From positions 1 through 41,243 of the forward strand of contig JAJDBO010000189.1 in NCBI GenBank assembly GCA_029261305.1: a DNA stretch of 41,243 bases, read 5' to 3'. Shown piece after piece: positions 8,863 to 16,681 of this stretch. How positions within the stretch are numbered: the first letter of the stretch is position 1; every line of letters starts with the position of its first letter. This DNA is from Nitrospirales bacterium. Lineage in GTDB: Bacteria > Nitrospirota > Nitrospiria > Nitrospirales > UBA8639. The notes beneath the pieces are model-generated. The model saw only the letters and a program-made list of their open reading frames with translations, did not search any database and was not told where the DNA came from. The position numbers were made by a program, and so were the translations under genes.

Positions 8863-9224
8863 CTCCCTACTGCTACGACCTTCCACTATTATCATTTCGT
8901 CCTATCAATACGACAAATTCCGTATATTAATTCATACGTCGTTTTGAGTAGGCATCATATCGAATCAGCTCTGGAAAATCTTTTATTTTCTATTCAATTC
9001 TTTTTTCCTTACCTTCAGAAAATCCGCAGAAACCCATTACCAGACCACTCTTTTCCATTTTTCCTGGTATCTTGAAAGATAAGATCGCCCTCGATTTATC
9101 TGGCGAAGATACAGGGGGTTATCTCCATTACCCCCTCTTTCGAGTAATTGACGTGGCCTAGGGGAATAGTAGGAGAATGTGGCAGTAGAAAAAAGCGATC
9201 ACGAAATATGTAAAGAGGGATGGA
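8863..9224. other. Intergenic region with two weak hairpins
   Basis: CGTAT/ATACG (8921-8938) followed by a TTTT run lies 59 bp after the desaturase and may be its terminator. A second hairpin AGGGGGT/ACCCCCT (9113-9136, 10-base loop) lies about 90 bp before the receiver gene. The rest is AT-rich, with no reading frame I would support. Confidence 0.35.
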
Positions 9225-9599
9225 GTGCTGGATAGCATGGGACGAGTATTGTTAGTTGACGATGAAGCAGCCGTCAGAGGGACCTTGCGAGCGGTCTTAG
9301 AATCTCAGGGGTATACCTGCGAGGAAGCTGAACATGGGGTAGCAGCCTTGGCCTTACTGGAACAAGAACACTTTGATTTAATCATTACCGATAATCGAAT
9401 GCCAGTCCTAAATGGCATTGAATTCCTCAAACAATACTCTCAAAAACCCAATCCGAAGCCTCCGGTTATCTTTTTTACCGGTGACATTAGCGATGCCGAA
9501 AAAGACCTTGCCATGAAAGCCGGCGCCCGCGCGGTTTTACAAAAGCCCCCCAATTTTGGAGAGATCATCTCAGCGGTCCAACAGGCTATCAGCGATTAA
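9225..9599 (+). CDS. Receiver-only (CheY-like) response regulator
   Basis: A 124-residue single receiver domain. The acidic pair lies in LLVDDEAAVRG, the phospho-acceptor aspartate is D56 in DLIITDNRMP, the switch threonine is in IFFTGD, and the conserved lysine is in VLQKP. No DNA-binding or enzymatic output domain follows, so it should act by protein contact or as a phosphorelay intermediate. GTG at 9225 is preceded by GAGGGA at good spacing; the ATG at 9237 is a weaker alternative. No kinase gene is adjacent. The orphan kinase ending at 7550 is a possible partner by proximity only. Confidence 0.88.
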   Translation: MLDSMGRVLLVDDEAAVRGTLRAVLESQGYTCEEAEHGVAALALLEQEHFDLIITDNRMPVLNGIEFLKQYSQKPNPKPPVIFFTGDISDAEKDLAMKAGARAVLQKPPNFGEIISAVQQAISD

Positions 9600-10055
9600 T
9601 TTGAATCAGAAATTTCAGCATTCTCCACCACCTTTTTTCTGAAAACTGAACCATCTGCCCCCTTTTAACACAGTCATTGTGCACACCTTATCTGGGGAGT
9701 AAAATGATTATGAAAGGAGTTTAATCTTTATATACACGGATTATCATATGAATACGCTTTTGATCATTTGGTTTTATTCTTAGTTTTTCCCTCTCTTTGT
9801 TTATGTCCTAACAGGATCCTGTGTTTTCTCCCCAAATCCCCAATAAGGAGAGGAGAGATAACCATCTCAAATTCATTCTTCCCATAAAAAAATCTTTTCA
9901 GGAATCATGGCTTGGCTATAAGGAGGCAATGAGAAGAAACCGAAAGGTTTTCTGTAGGGGATATTCGTGGCTGAAAAAACCGAAGCCTACGATATGAGTT
10001 TACTGTTTAAAAAAGTGAGGCACGCCCCCTGAACCTAACCAAATGAGGAATGGAT
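9600..10055. other. Long leader region of the aldehyde dehydrogenase operon
   Basis: About 450 bp between genes. The first 240 bp are AT-rich and featureless. From 9915 there is AAGGAGG close before an ATG at 9929, which would encode 22 residues. A small hairpin AAACC-GAAA-GGTTT (about 9937-9950) follows, and then a second possible microORF at 9967 in another frame. No riboswitch family known to me fits. The region looks like a 5' leader. Confidence 0.35.
9967..10032 (+). CDS. Possible 21-residue microORF in the operon leader
   Basis: GTG at 9967 is preceded by AGGGGA about 5 bases upstream. It encodes 21 residues, beginning MAEKTEAYDMSLLF and ending KKVRHAP, with TGA at 10030-10032, 23 bp before the aldehyde dehydrogenase start. 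The peptide is amphipathic and lacks cysteine. It is not PqqA: there is no E-x3-Y motif. A frame this short can occur by chance. Only position and ribosome site support it, as a leader peptide or small protein. Confidence 0.25.
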   Translation: MAEKTEAYDMSLLFKKVRHAP

Positions 10056-11540
10056 ATGGAGAGCCCTATTAACAATTTTATTGCCGGGAAATGGATTCCA
10101 GCCAGATCAGGGAAGACATTCGAATCGCGAAATCCAGCCACCGGTCATCTGATTGCCCAATGCGCCGATTCTGGCAACGATGACATAAATGATGCGGTCG
10201 CTGCCGCTCGTGAAGCCTTTGAATCCTGGCGCCGCCTCCCTGCCCCACGTCGGGGAGAATTATTGTATCGAGTAGCCGAACGGCTCTTTCATGATAAAGA
10301 ACCACTCGCCCGGGCACTCACCAGCGAGATGGGAAAAGTCCTGGTGGAAGGCCGTGGCGATATCCAAGAGGCCATTGATATGGCCTACTACATGGGTGGA
10401 GAAGGTCGTCGACAATTCGGACATATTGCCCCCTCAGAACTCCCGAATAAATCAGCCTACGCGATTCGGGAGCCGCTCGGCGTCATCGGTTTGATCACCC
10501 CATGGAATTTCCCCATGGCTATTCCCGCTTGGAAGAGTTTTCCGGCTTTGATGATGGGTAACACGGTGGTCCTCAAACCCTCGCCGGAAACGCCCTATAC
10601 GGCCGCCTTATTCGTGAAGACCCTCGAAGATGCAGGGATTCCACCAGGTGTCGTAAATCTCGTGATGGGAAGTGCACCAGATTTAGGCGCCACCTTGGTC
10701 AAGCATCCTGACATCGCCCTCATTTCATTCACAGGGTCAAAGGCCACAGGTGGAAAAGTCGCGATTGATGCTGCCACCCACTACACCCAAGTGGCCCTCG
10801 AAATGGGTGGCAAGAATGCCATTATTGTAATGGAAGATGCAGACCTGGAGTTGGCAGTAGAAGGTATTGTGTGGAGTGCTTTCGGCACTAGCGGGCAACG
10901 ATGTACCGCGTGCAGCCGACTTATTGTCCACGTAGCCGTGAAAGAACAATTGGTTGCCATGCTTCTGGATCGAATGTCCAAGCTTCGGGTTGGCGATGGG
11001 CTTGACCCATCCATCGATGTAGGACCATTGATCAATAAAACACAACTCGATCGCGTTCATGACCTTGTACAAGTCGGTGTACAAGAGAGCGCTCAACTCA
11101 GAACCGGAGGCCACCCCTTAACCGAAGGAAATTATGCGGCGGGAAACTTCTTTGCACCAACCTTATTTGATAACGTCACTCCAACCATGCGCATTGCCAC
11201 AGAAGAAATTTTTGGCCCGGTGTTGAGCGTGCTTGAAATCCACAGCCTTGAAGAAGCCATCCGAGTGAATAACTCCGTAGAGTATGGACTGTCGAGTTCA
11301 CTCTACACCCAAGATATCAATCGAGCCCAGCATGCCATACGAGAATTGCAGTCGGGAATTGTGTACATCAATGCCGGCACCATCGGAAGTGAAGTCCATC
11401 TCCCATTTGGAGGAATTAAAAACACAGGCAACGGGCATCGTGAAGCCGGACAGGCCGCATTGGATACGTTTAGTGAATGGAAGTCCATTTACGTGGATTA
11501 CAGCGGGCAACTCCAACGTGCCCAAATCGATACCAATTAA
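10056..11540 (+). CDS. NAD(P)+-dependent aldehyde dehydrogenase, probable aminoadipate-semialdehyde type
   Basis: A full-length (494-residue) ALDH-superfamily enzyme that oxidises an aldehyde to its acid. Seen: [20 protein letters not shown], the cofactor loop FTGSKATGG, general base E249 in LEMGGKNAI and catalytic C283 in [10 protein letters not shown], followed by the EEIFGPV motif. Length and motifs fit the semialdehyde dehydrogenases. Sequence alone would also allow alpha-ketoglutarate semialdehyde or succinate semialdehyde as substrate. The downstream saccharopine dehydrogenase-like gene makes 2-aminoadipate-6-semialdehyde the best guess, with its oxidation giving 2-aminoadipate. ATG at 10056 has GAGG at 7-base spacing. 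The in-frame ATG at 10050 sits too close to that site. It is first in a three-gene operon with 16- and 15-bp gaps. Confidence 0.9.
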   Translation: MESPINNFIAGKWIPARSGKTFESRNPATGHLIAQCADSGNDDINDAVAAAREAFESWRRLPAPRRGELLYRVAERLFHDKEPLARALTSEMGKVLVEGRGDIQEAIDMAYYMGGEGRRQFGHIAPSELPNKSAYAIREPLGVIGLITPWNFPMAIPAWKSFPALMMGNTVVLKPSPETPYTAALFVKTLEDAGIPPGVVNLVMGSAPDLGATLVKHPDIALISFTGSKATGGKVAIDAATHYTQVALEMGGKNAIIVMEDADLELAVEGIVWSAFGTSGQRCTACSRLIVHVAVKEQLVAMLLDRMSKLRVGDGLDPSIDVGPLINKTQLDRVHDLVQVGVQESAQLRTGGHPLTEGNYAAGNFFAPTLFDNVTPTMRIATEEIFGPVLSVLEIHSLEEAIRVNNSVEYGLSSSLYTQDINRAQHAIRELQSGIVYINAGTIGSEVHLPFGGIKNTGNGHREAGQAALDTFSEWKSIYVDYSGQLQRAQIDTN

Positions 11541-11556
11541 TCACGGGGTGAACCCT

Positions 11557-12153
11557 ATGAACAACAAAGCCGAGCTGGAGCAACTTATCGACTCCTACCT
11601 GCAGGAATACGTGTCACGAAACCATGCTGCACAGATTGCCAAGGAAGTTCTCGATGCTGCGGGAATCGGGGTAAACCCCCTCATCGATCACTTTACAGTT
11701 CGCACCAACAATATTAACCAACGTGCCCAAGAATTTCTCTCCCTGGGTTATACCCATGCCGAGACATTAGAATACAGTGATTGGCATGCCAAAGTGTATC
11801 GATCTCCAGGTTTCCCTGCATTGTTTGTTGATCAAGCCTATGACGATGCTCGTGGAGCTACCAGCGTCATTCCTAGCTGGGTAGATCAATTTAGCGATCA
11901 AACCCTGCACCACATCGCGATTTTGGTAGAAGACATCGAAGCGGCCATGCACCGATTTCAAAACAAGGGCGTTAACTTCGCGGGATCCATATTGGGCGAA
12001 AAAGGGGACGTCATTCGGCAGATCTTCAGTATCCCAGAACAGGTAGATGGGGCACCGTTTTCGGTTCTTGAACTCATTGAACGTCACGCAGGATATCAGG
12101 GATTCTCACCTCCTCAAGCTGATGCGCTCATGCAATCAACAGTGACAACCTAA
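11557..12153 (+). CDS. VOC-fold/DUF1338-like protein, candidate 2-oxoadipate dioxygenase relative
   Basis: A 198-residue cytoplasmic protein resembling the vicinal-oxygen-chelate/DUF1338 group. The first betaalpha unit begins PLIDHFTVRT (H45). The second has TLHHIAILVEDIEAAM (H118/H119), and a late strand has FSVLELIER (E172). His, His and Glu at these places form the usual divalent-metal triad. DUF1338 member HglS (YdcJ) converts 2-oxoadipate to 2-hydroxyglutarate in bacterial lysine degradation (established). Its position between an ALDH and a saccharopine dehydrogenase-like gene makes that reaction attractive here. The protein is much shorter than HglS, so this is inference. The start is ATG 11557 with GGGGTG 7 bases upstream. 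The frame is open further back inside the ALDH gene, but that is overlap, not coding. Confidence 0.7.
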   Translation: MNNKAELEQLIDSYLQEYVSRNHAAQIAKEVLDAAGIGVNPLIDHFTVRTNNINQRAQEFLSLGYTHAETLEYSDWHAKVYRSPGFPALFVDQAYDDARGATSVIPSWVDQFSDQTLHHIAILVEDIEAAMHRFQNKGVNFAGSILGEKGDVIRQIFSIPEQVDGAPFSVLELIERHAGYQGFSPPQADALMQSTVTT

Positions 12154-12168
12154 TACGCGGGGACACCT

Positions 12169-13257
12169 ATGCCTACCATCCTCATTCTAGGCGCTGGAAA
12201 AATTGGCTCGCTGATCGGCACGTTTCTCGCCGAGACAAAAGAGTACACGGTCCATCTTGCTGACATCCACACTCAAGCCAATCAGCAAAAACCTTCTCCG
12301 GACCAAACCGCAACGATCATCACTACCGTCCTTGATGCGTCCAACGCGGAAGCACTCGAACGATATGTGGACGAACATCAACCCGAGGCGGTGATTTCTA
12401 GCCTTCCCTACTACTGTAATCCCACTGTTGCTGAAGTGGCCCGAAAATCAGGCATTCACTATTTTGACCTCACCGAAGATGTTGAAGTCACCGAACGCAT
12501 CGAGGAAATCAGTCGTGATGGCGAAAAAGCCTTCGTCCCTCAATGTGGCCTAGCGCCGGGGTTCATAAGCATTGCCGCAAACGAACTCATGCAACATTTT
12601 GATACTCTCGAAATTGTGAAAATGAGAGTGGGCGCCTTACCTATCAATCCCAGCAATGCCTTGAAATACTCGCTCACCTGGTCTACCGATGGCTTGATTA
12701 ACGAATACGGGAACCTCTGTTACGGGATTGAAAATGGATTGAAGGCCACGCTCATGCCACTCGAAGGATATGAGACTATCGAGGTGGATGGTCTATTGTA
12801 TGAAGCCTTTAATACCTCGGGCGGGCTTGGGACATTGGCAGATACGTACTCTGGCAAAATTCAAACGATGAACTACAAAACCCTCCGGTATCCCGGACAT
12901 TGTGAGAAGATTCATTTCCTCATGAATGATCTCAAACTCAACACTCATCGAGAACTTCTTAAGCATATTCTGGAGAAGGCGATTCCCAAAACCTATCAGG
13001 ATGTGGTGCTGATTTATGTGTCTGTCGTTGGACAAAAGGCCGGAGAATTATTAGAAGAGAATTACGTGAAAAAAATATACCCTCAGACAATCGCGGGCAA
13101 ACTATGGTCAGCCATTCAAGTGACCACGGCTGCGGGCATGTGCAGCGTAGTGGATTCCGTGTTCGCCGATCCGCAACACTACAAGGGCTTCATCAAACAG
13201 GAAGCCTTTTCCCTTCCCAACATCCTCTCCAATCGATTCGGGCAATACTACGCTTGA
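12169..13257 (+). CDS. Saccharopine dehydrogenase-like oxidoreductase
   Basis: A 362-residue Rossmann-fold enzyme of the saccharopine dehydrogenase family (Lys9-like). The dinucleotide loop is LGAGKIGSLIG near the N-terminus. It is followed by the D-A-x-N segment, AVISSLPYYCNPTVAEVA, and the family's QCGLAPGFISIAANEL, which begins the catalytic half. The C-terminal domain has NTSGGLGTLADTY and the TLRYPGHCEKI motif, which is typical of saccharopine dehydrogenase (glutamate-forming). It should split saccharopine into glutamate and aminoadipate semialdehyde. A lysine-ketoglutarate reductase gene, which would make saccharopine, is not in the window. ATG at 12169 has GGGGAC upstream. It is the last gene of the operon and converges on the gene at 13275. 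Confidence 0.85.
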   Translation: MPTILILGAGKIGSLIGTFLAETKEYTVHLADIHTQANQQKPSPDQTATIITTVLDASNAEALERYVDEHQPEAVISSLPYYCNPTVAEVARKSGIHYFDLTEDVEVTERIEEISRDGEKAFVPQCGLAPGFISIAANELMQHFDTLEIVKMRVGALPINPSNALKYSLTWSTDGLINEYGNLCYGIENGLKATLMPLEGYETIEVDGLLYEAFNTSGGLGTLADTYSGKIQTMNYKTLRYPGHCEKIHFLMNDLKLNTHRELLKHILEKAIPKTYQDVVLIYVSVVGQKAGELLEENYVKKIYPQTIAGKLWSAIQVTTAAGMCSVVDSVFADPQHYKGFIKQEAFSLPNILSNRFGQYYA

Positions 13258-13274
13258 CAGAAATAGATGTGACC

Positions 13275-13568
13275 CTACATCGAATACCAAACTTCTAGCT
13301 GATCCGCCACCAGTTTGGGGTTTTCAACCAACTGGAGACCGTCGCCACAGGGTTCAACATGTCCGCAAGTCAAACAGCAATACCCAAATACGGTCGTCAC
13401 ATCAATTGCATCAAGCACATCCCCGCGATCTTCAAGACTCATCGTTCCCTGACATTGAATGCAAGAAATGAACTCGGGCATGTTGTATTGTACCATGATG
13501 GATAGTCTGGCTGAATGAGCCTTTGGATTATATGCTTTTACATAATACGGATCCCAGGTCACTGCCAA
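13275..13568 (-). CDS. Small zinc-ribbon-like protein
   Basis: A protein of up to 97 residues whose core has two cysteine knuckles: CIQC in the middle and CCLTCGHVEPC further on. They suggest one bound zinc ion in a rubredoxin or zinc-ribbon-like fold. No family is recognised. The long form starts at TTG 13568, which has GAGGG five bases upstream. ATGs at 13496 and 13481 would leave the cysteines intact but have no visible ribosome site. It is convergent with the saccharopine dehydrogenase-like gene, only 17 bp apart. A role is not predictable. Confidence 0.55.
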   Translation of the reverse strand: MAVTWDPYYVKAYNPKAHSARLSIMVQYNMPEFISCIQCQGTMSLEDRGDVLDAIDVTTVFGYCCLTCGHVEPCGDGLQLVENPKLVADQLEVWYSM

Positions 13569-13731
13569 GTTTGCCCTCTATCACATTATTGTTACAAAGT
13601 AGGACCGGTGAATTAAATAGGGTCTAAAGCAAGTCCCAGTTTATTTCATAAAGTTGGTGATTTGGAGGGAGTAGGACTTCACGAGGACTGAGGGAAGGAA
13701 TTCCATGATTCAAATCCTGAATAGATTTTTT

Positions 13732-13992
13732 TCAAAAACCCAAAAACTGTGAAATCACCAAGTAGGCCCAGGAAGCGGCAAAAATATACGTCATTTCTTT
13801 CTCGCCGATATAGTTATAGATCAGTCGATATCCAACAATAGGCACCACCGCTAACAAGGCCGCAGAAAAGAAATGGCCAACCACATCACCCAACATCCCC
13901 CCAATTGTAGAATTGCCAGGAACGGCCAGCATTGAACTTCCGCCGACCATCGCAATCCACAACCACCGGATATTGACAAAGGAATTTTCCAT
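13732..13992 (-). CDS. Small three-helix membrane protein
   Basis: An 86-residue protein with about three hydrophobic segments: residues 9-25, 36-55 and 68-84. A short polar loop YNYIGEKEM precedes the last one. No family is recognised. The ATG at 13992 has AGAGG four to five bases upstream, which supports expression. It stands alone on the minus strand between the zinc-ribbon-like gene and a terminator at 14096 that belongs to the next gene upstream. The 163 bp between 13569 and 13731 hold nothing I can name. Confidence 0.65.
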   Translation of the reverse strand: MENSFVNIRWLWIAMVGGSSMLAVPGNSTIGGMLGDVVGHFFSAALLAVVPIVGYRLIYNYIGEKEMTYIFAASWAYLVISQFLGF

Positions 13993-14095
13993 AGCCTCTT
14001 TCCGAAAATAGATTGACCCGCCTTTTTGATACAGGCAAGAACTATTCTAGCTTCATTCTAAAATTCGTTGGGTTTGAATTCTTAAGAAAACCAAA

Positions 14096-14126
14096 AAGGC
14101 TCCGTGGTTTGCAACCACGGAGCCTT
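14096..14126 (-). terminator. Strong rho-independent terminator
   Basis: A perfect 14-bp stem (14096-14109 with 14113-14126) with a three-base loop. On the minus strand it is followed by TTTTTGGTTTT, so it ends leftward transcripts from the receiver gene at 14254-14628. Confidence 0.85.
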
Positions 14127-14253
14127 CGTTATTGATTTAAATCGATATTTGAAATTTCCGATCTGACGCTTCCTTTCCTCTATCGGAAATTTACCACAAA
14201 TTTCACACACAGCTTTCCATGTACCTCAGTCAATTTGTCCATTACGACAAAAT

Positions 14254-14628
14254 TCAAGGACCAGAAAGAAGCTGATTGACTGTTGCGAGAAAATCGGTCA
14301 ATTCAAAAGGCTTGGCTAAGGCTTTTCCAACTCCCAGACGGTGCGCGATATCAAGAACCGTATCATCGGCATCTGAGAAAAATCCACCCGAGATCGCCAG
14401 AACATTCACTTGGCTATGATGCTGCTTGAGCTCCTTTAATATCTCAAATCCTTGTTTATCGGGCAAAAGCATATCCATGATGACGAGATTGAAAAGAGAT
14501 TGCTTGTATTGCCTGACTCCCTCAGTTCCTTTGCAACATTCAATGACCTCGTGTCCATTTTGTTCAAGGACTTCCTTCAACAAATCTCGAATCTGTTGTT
14601 CATCATCGATCAGAAGGATTCGGGCCAT
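14254..14628 (-). CDS. Receiver-only (CheY-like) response regulator
   Basis: A 124-residue single receiver domain, the second orphan of this type in the window. Motifs are LLIDDEQQIRD, phospho-acceptor D52 in LVIMDMLLPD, the switch position in LAISGG, and lysine in ALAKPF. There is no output domain, so it acts by protein interaction or relay. ATG at 14628 has GAGGAG six to seven bases upstream. The longer frame to 14688 starts without a ribosome site and was rejected. A strong terminator follows 130 bp downstream. It is separated from the repeat-protein gene upstream by that gene's own hairpin, so it is probably transcribed alone. Confidence 0.87.
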   Translation of the reverse strand: MARILLIDDEQQIRDLLKEVLEQNGHEVIECCKGTEGVRQYKQSLFNLVIMDMLLPDKQGFEILKELKQHHSQVNVLAISGGFFSDADDTVLDIAHRLGVGKALAKPFELTDFLATVNQLLSGP

Positions 14629-14697
14629 CGTAGACTCCTCGTGAAAATCCTTACACCAAGGGTGGGATCCGAGAGGGGGAGTTTGCAATCAAAAGAT

Positions 14698-14716
14698 AAG
14701 AGGCGAAGAGCCTCTT
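14698..14716 (-). terminator. Probable terminator of the 23-residue-repeat gene
   Basis: Stem AAGAGGC (14698-14704) with GCCTCTT (14710-14716) and a 5-base loop. On the minus strand it is followed by ATCTTTTG. It lies 58 bp after the stop of the gene at 14775. An alternative, longer pairing with bases near 14720-14730 is possible. Confidence 0.5.
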
Positions 14717-14774
14717 GGACTCTTTCGCCTCCGCCTTGCCCATTCCAGGTTTTCACAAATTCCTTTTCCCCAAA

Positions 14775-15671
14775 CTAGTTTTCATGCGCGGCTTTCCATT
14801 TTCCTCGATCAAATAGTTCATCATAGTCCCAATAGAAGAACCAATCGTCCTTAGACTTGGTTGTTGGAGCAGCCAACTGAGGTTGAAGGACCGTGGACGC
14901 GGACTGCGTATTGATGGCGGTGATTCCCTCCAGAATGGATACCTCTGCAGGAGCATTCGTTTCACAAATGACCGACTTCCATGCCATTTTCCCTGGGGAA
15001 TTCAGCACCGTCTTGGTCACAGTTTGATATTGCGCTGGCAGTGGAATTCGCTTCTCATTTGCAGGAGCCACCAGCTTCCGAACTTTGATCATTTGGAATT
15101 CGGCGGGCACTTGAACTTTGTTAATGGTGGTCTGGGCTTTGAGAACTTGCTTGGTAATCGTTTTATATTCAGCAGGGAACTCCTTCAAGCACATGATTTC
15201 TCCAGTGAAATTGTTCACTTTCTCGACTAACCCACGTCCTTTGACCCACTTCGTCGTCGCGGGTTTTACTAACACTCGCTCAGTTACAGTAGTATAGGTG
15301 GCCGGAATCACTTCATCGCGCTGATAGGCCTTCTTCACAAGAACTTTCTCTTCGACCCATTCATATTTTGCCGGAAAAATTTCTATTCGCTCCGATGCAT
15401 CTTTGGCGAGAAACTTTTCGGTGACCGTTCCGTACACCGGCGGTTCCCATACACGGGCATAACATTTTCCAGGCTCTCCCATGGGAGGAAGCGACATGTC
15501 TCCTGCAGGAATAACTTGGGCGACGGAAGAGGTTGGAGTTCCACTTGACCCCGATGATAAGCCAAGATTCGGTTGTGGCGGAGGAGCTGGCGTTTGTGCG
15601 AAACCATTGGTCGCACCCAATAAGGTGACAAGAGATATGGTGACAAACGCGATATGATGTTGAGGTTTCAT
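14775..15671 (-). CDS. Secreted protein with six 23-residue repeats
   Basis: A 298-residue exported protein. A Sec signal peptide occupies residues 1-25 (hydrophobic core AFVTISLVTLLGA, likely cleavage after GFA). A Pro/Gln/Ser-rich linker runs to residue 65. Six degenerate copies of P-[AP]-x-[YF]-x-x-[VI]-x-x-x-x-L-[VA]-[KA] then begin at residues 77, 100, 123, 166, 189 and 212. The spacing is 23 except for one double-length gap. The repeats alternate hydrophobic and charged residues, as beta-strands would. Three cysteines are C70, C161 and C236. The C-terminus is acidic and aromatic (WFFYWDYDELFD). Similar repeats precede OmpA-type domains in some envelope proteins, but no such domain is present. 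The start has AGGAGA at good spacing. Function is unknown; a periplasmic or surface structural role is a guess. Confidence 0.75.
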   Translation of the reverse strand: MKPQHHIAFVTISLVTLLGATNGFAQTPAPPPQPNLGLSSGSSGTPTSSVAQVIPAGDMSLPPMGEPGKCYARVWEPPVYGTVTEKFLAKDASERIEIFPAKYEWVEEKVLVKKAYQRDEVIPATYTTVTERVLVKPATTKWVKGRGLVEKVNNFTGEIMCLKEFPAEYKTITKQVLKAQTTINKVQVPAEFQMIKVRKLVAPANEKRIPLPAQYQTVTKTVLNSPGKMAWKSVICETNAPAEVSILEGITAINTQSASTVLQPQLAAPTTKSKDDWFFYWDYDELFDRGKWKAAHEN

Positions 15672-15738
15672 TTGAGGTCTCCTTCGAATTTGAGAATGAT
15701 GGGTTATGAAATTTTGCCTGTATAAAAAAATTTTGAGG

Positions 15739-15819
15739 CACTGGCCCTCATGTCATGCTTCTCAAGAAAGGATCCCCCCCCAGGGCCAACCTTGTGCAAG
15801 CAATCGATAAGGGCCAGTG
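15739..15819 (-). repeat. 10-bp inverted repeat spanning 61 bases, before a T-run
   Basis: CACTGGCCCT (15739-15748) is an exact reverse complement of AGGGCCAGTG (15810-15819). On the minus strand the second arm is followed within 9 bases by TTTTTTT. The arms enclose a C8 run. It lies after the cytochrome gene and could be its terminator, or a leader structure of the repeat-protein mRNA. Confidence 0.4.
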
Positions 15820-15903
15820 GTCTCGACCTATTCGTGTTGTCTTTCAAACCATGACATGATGTTAGAATTGAACGTATTTTTTTATTCACCGAAACGGGCA
15901 TAT

Positions 15904-16362
15904 TTATTTCTTGCAAAAGCTCCGCTCGTAAGCCAGGACCTTCCATCCATCTTCTTCCGAAATAGTTGCCGGAATCATGGCCACCATACCCGTTCCAGGG
16001 CTGCCATTTTTCAGGACCCAAAACAATTCACCATCTTTCCGTTTTTTATGGAATTTACAGTTGGTAAAATTACGTGGGCCAGGATTTAACACCTTCCCCG
16101 CAGGACCATTTCCATCACCAACCTTGCCATGACAATTCACACAAGTCCCTTTGCCTTCAAAAATCTTTTTGCCTTCGGCAATGATCTCGGGCGAAGCATT
16201 CTTCAATTTCCCGATCGGGGATTTGGTTTTTTTGGCTTTGCCTCGTTCCGCTTTTGGCACACGGGGCTTTAACGGGTCCCGCTCACTACCGGCGAGAGCC
16301 AAATTCCCAGTACAAAAAATCATCATGGTAATAAGAGCAACGGCCTTAATCATGTGTGTCAT
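15904..16362 (-). CDS. Periplasmic mono-heme cytochrome c
   Basis: A 152-residue class I cytochrome c that carries electrons in the periplasm. A signal peptide ends near LALAG. A basic, lysine-rich linker follows (residues 29-54). The heme domain starts at EIIAEGKKIFEGKGTCVNCHG, with attachment at C74, C77 and H78. The region GDGNGPAG then PGPRNFTNC is typical of such domains, and M126 or M129 in GTGMVAMI is the likely axial ligand. It ends EDGWKVLAYERSFCKK, with two extra cysteines (C102, C150) that might pair. ATG at 16362 has AAAGGAG six bases upstream; the TTG at 16368 overlaps that site. It lies upstream of the repeat-protein gene and is possibly co-transcribed with it. Confidence 0.88.
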   Translation of the reverse strand: MTHMIKAVALITMMIFCTGNLALAGSERDPLKPRVPKAERGKAKKTKSPIGKLKNASPEIIAEGKKIFEGKGTCVNCHGKVGDGNGPAGKVLNPGPRNFTNCKFHKKRKDGELFWVLKNGSPGTGMVAMIPATISEEDGWKVLAYERSFCKK

Positions 16363-16681
16363 GTTCAACTCCTTTGTGAATCGGTGAAATTCAGTTTTTT
16401 GCTGTCATGCATATAAAGGAGCAAGGGTAATGCCACATTTGGACCAACCAAAACTTATTAAACTTTTTCAATGACTTATGAAATAAAGCGCCATACTTTC
16501 TATGAATGATTTGGCCCTCTAATCCATGTACGTGTTCCAAATTCAAAGGGTGGTTGTGTCAGATGGCACAGATTGGAACACCGAAAGCGAAACGTCCCTT
16601 CTTAGAGATGGAGCCACCTTCATTTCAGGCAATGGGAAACTTTTCATGTGATATTTTAGAACCCATTTGATACCTTCAAAT
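16363..16681. other. Divergent promoter region
   Basis: 319 bp between the leftward cytochrome gene and the rightward kinase operon. Moderately AT-rich near 16440-16500. A TGGCAC at about 16564 is not followed by a GC at sigma-54 spacing. I see no clear operator, RNA or reading frame. Confidence 0.35.

Noticed and set aside
9967..10032. The 21-residue microORF as a PqqA precursor, given a PqqC-like gene in the window
   Set aside because: It has no E-x3-Y crosslink motif, lies 5 kb from the PqqC-like gene, and no pqqBDE genes are present.
9915..10050. A riboswitch in the leader of the aldehyde dehydrogenase operon
   Set aside because: I could not match the conserved cores of lysine, glycine or c-di-GMP-I riboswitches; only a short AAACC-GAAA-GGTTT hairpin is present.
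15704..16021. A 105-residue minus-strand frame overlapping the cytochrome gene
   Set aside because: It is the other-frame reading of a clear cytochrome c gene and has no domain content of its own.
16555..16590. A sigma-54 promoter (TGGCAC) before the kinase operon
   Set aside because: No GC at the proper -12 spacing follows TGGCAC.
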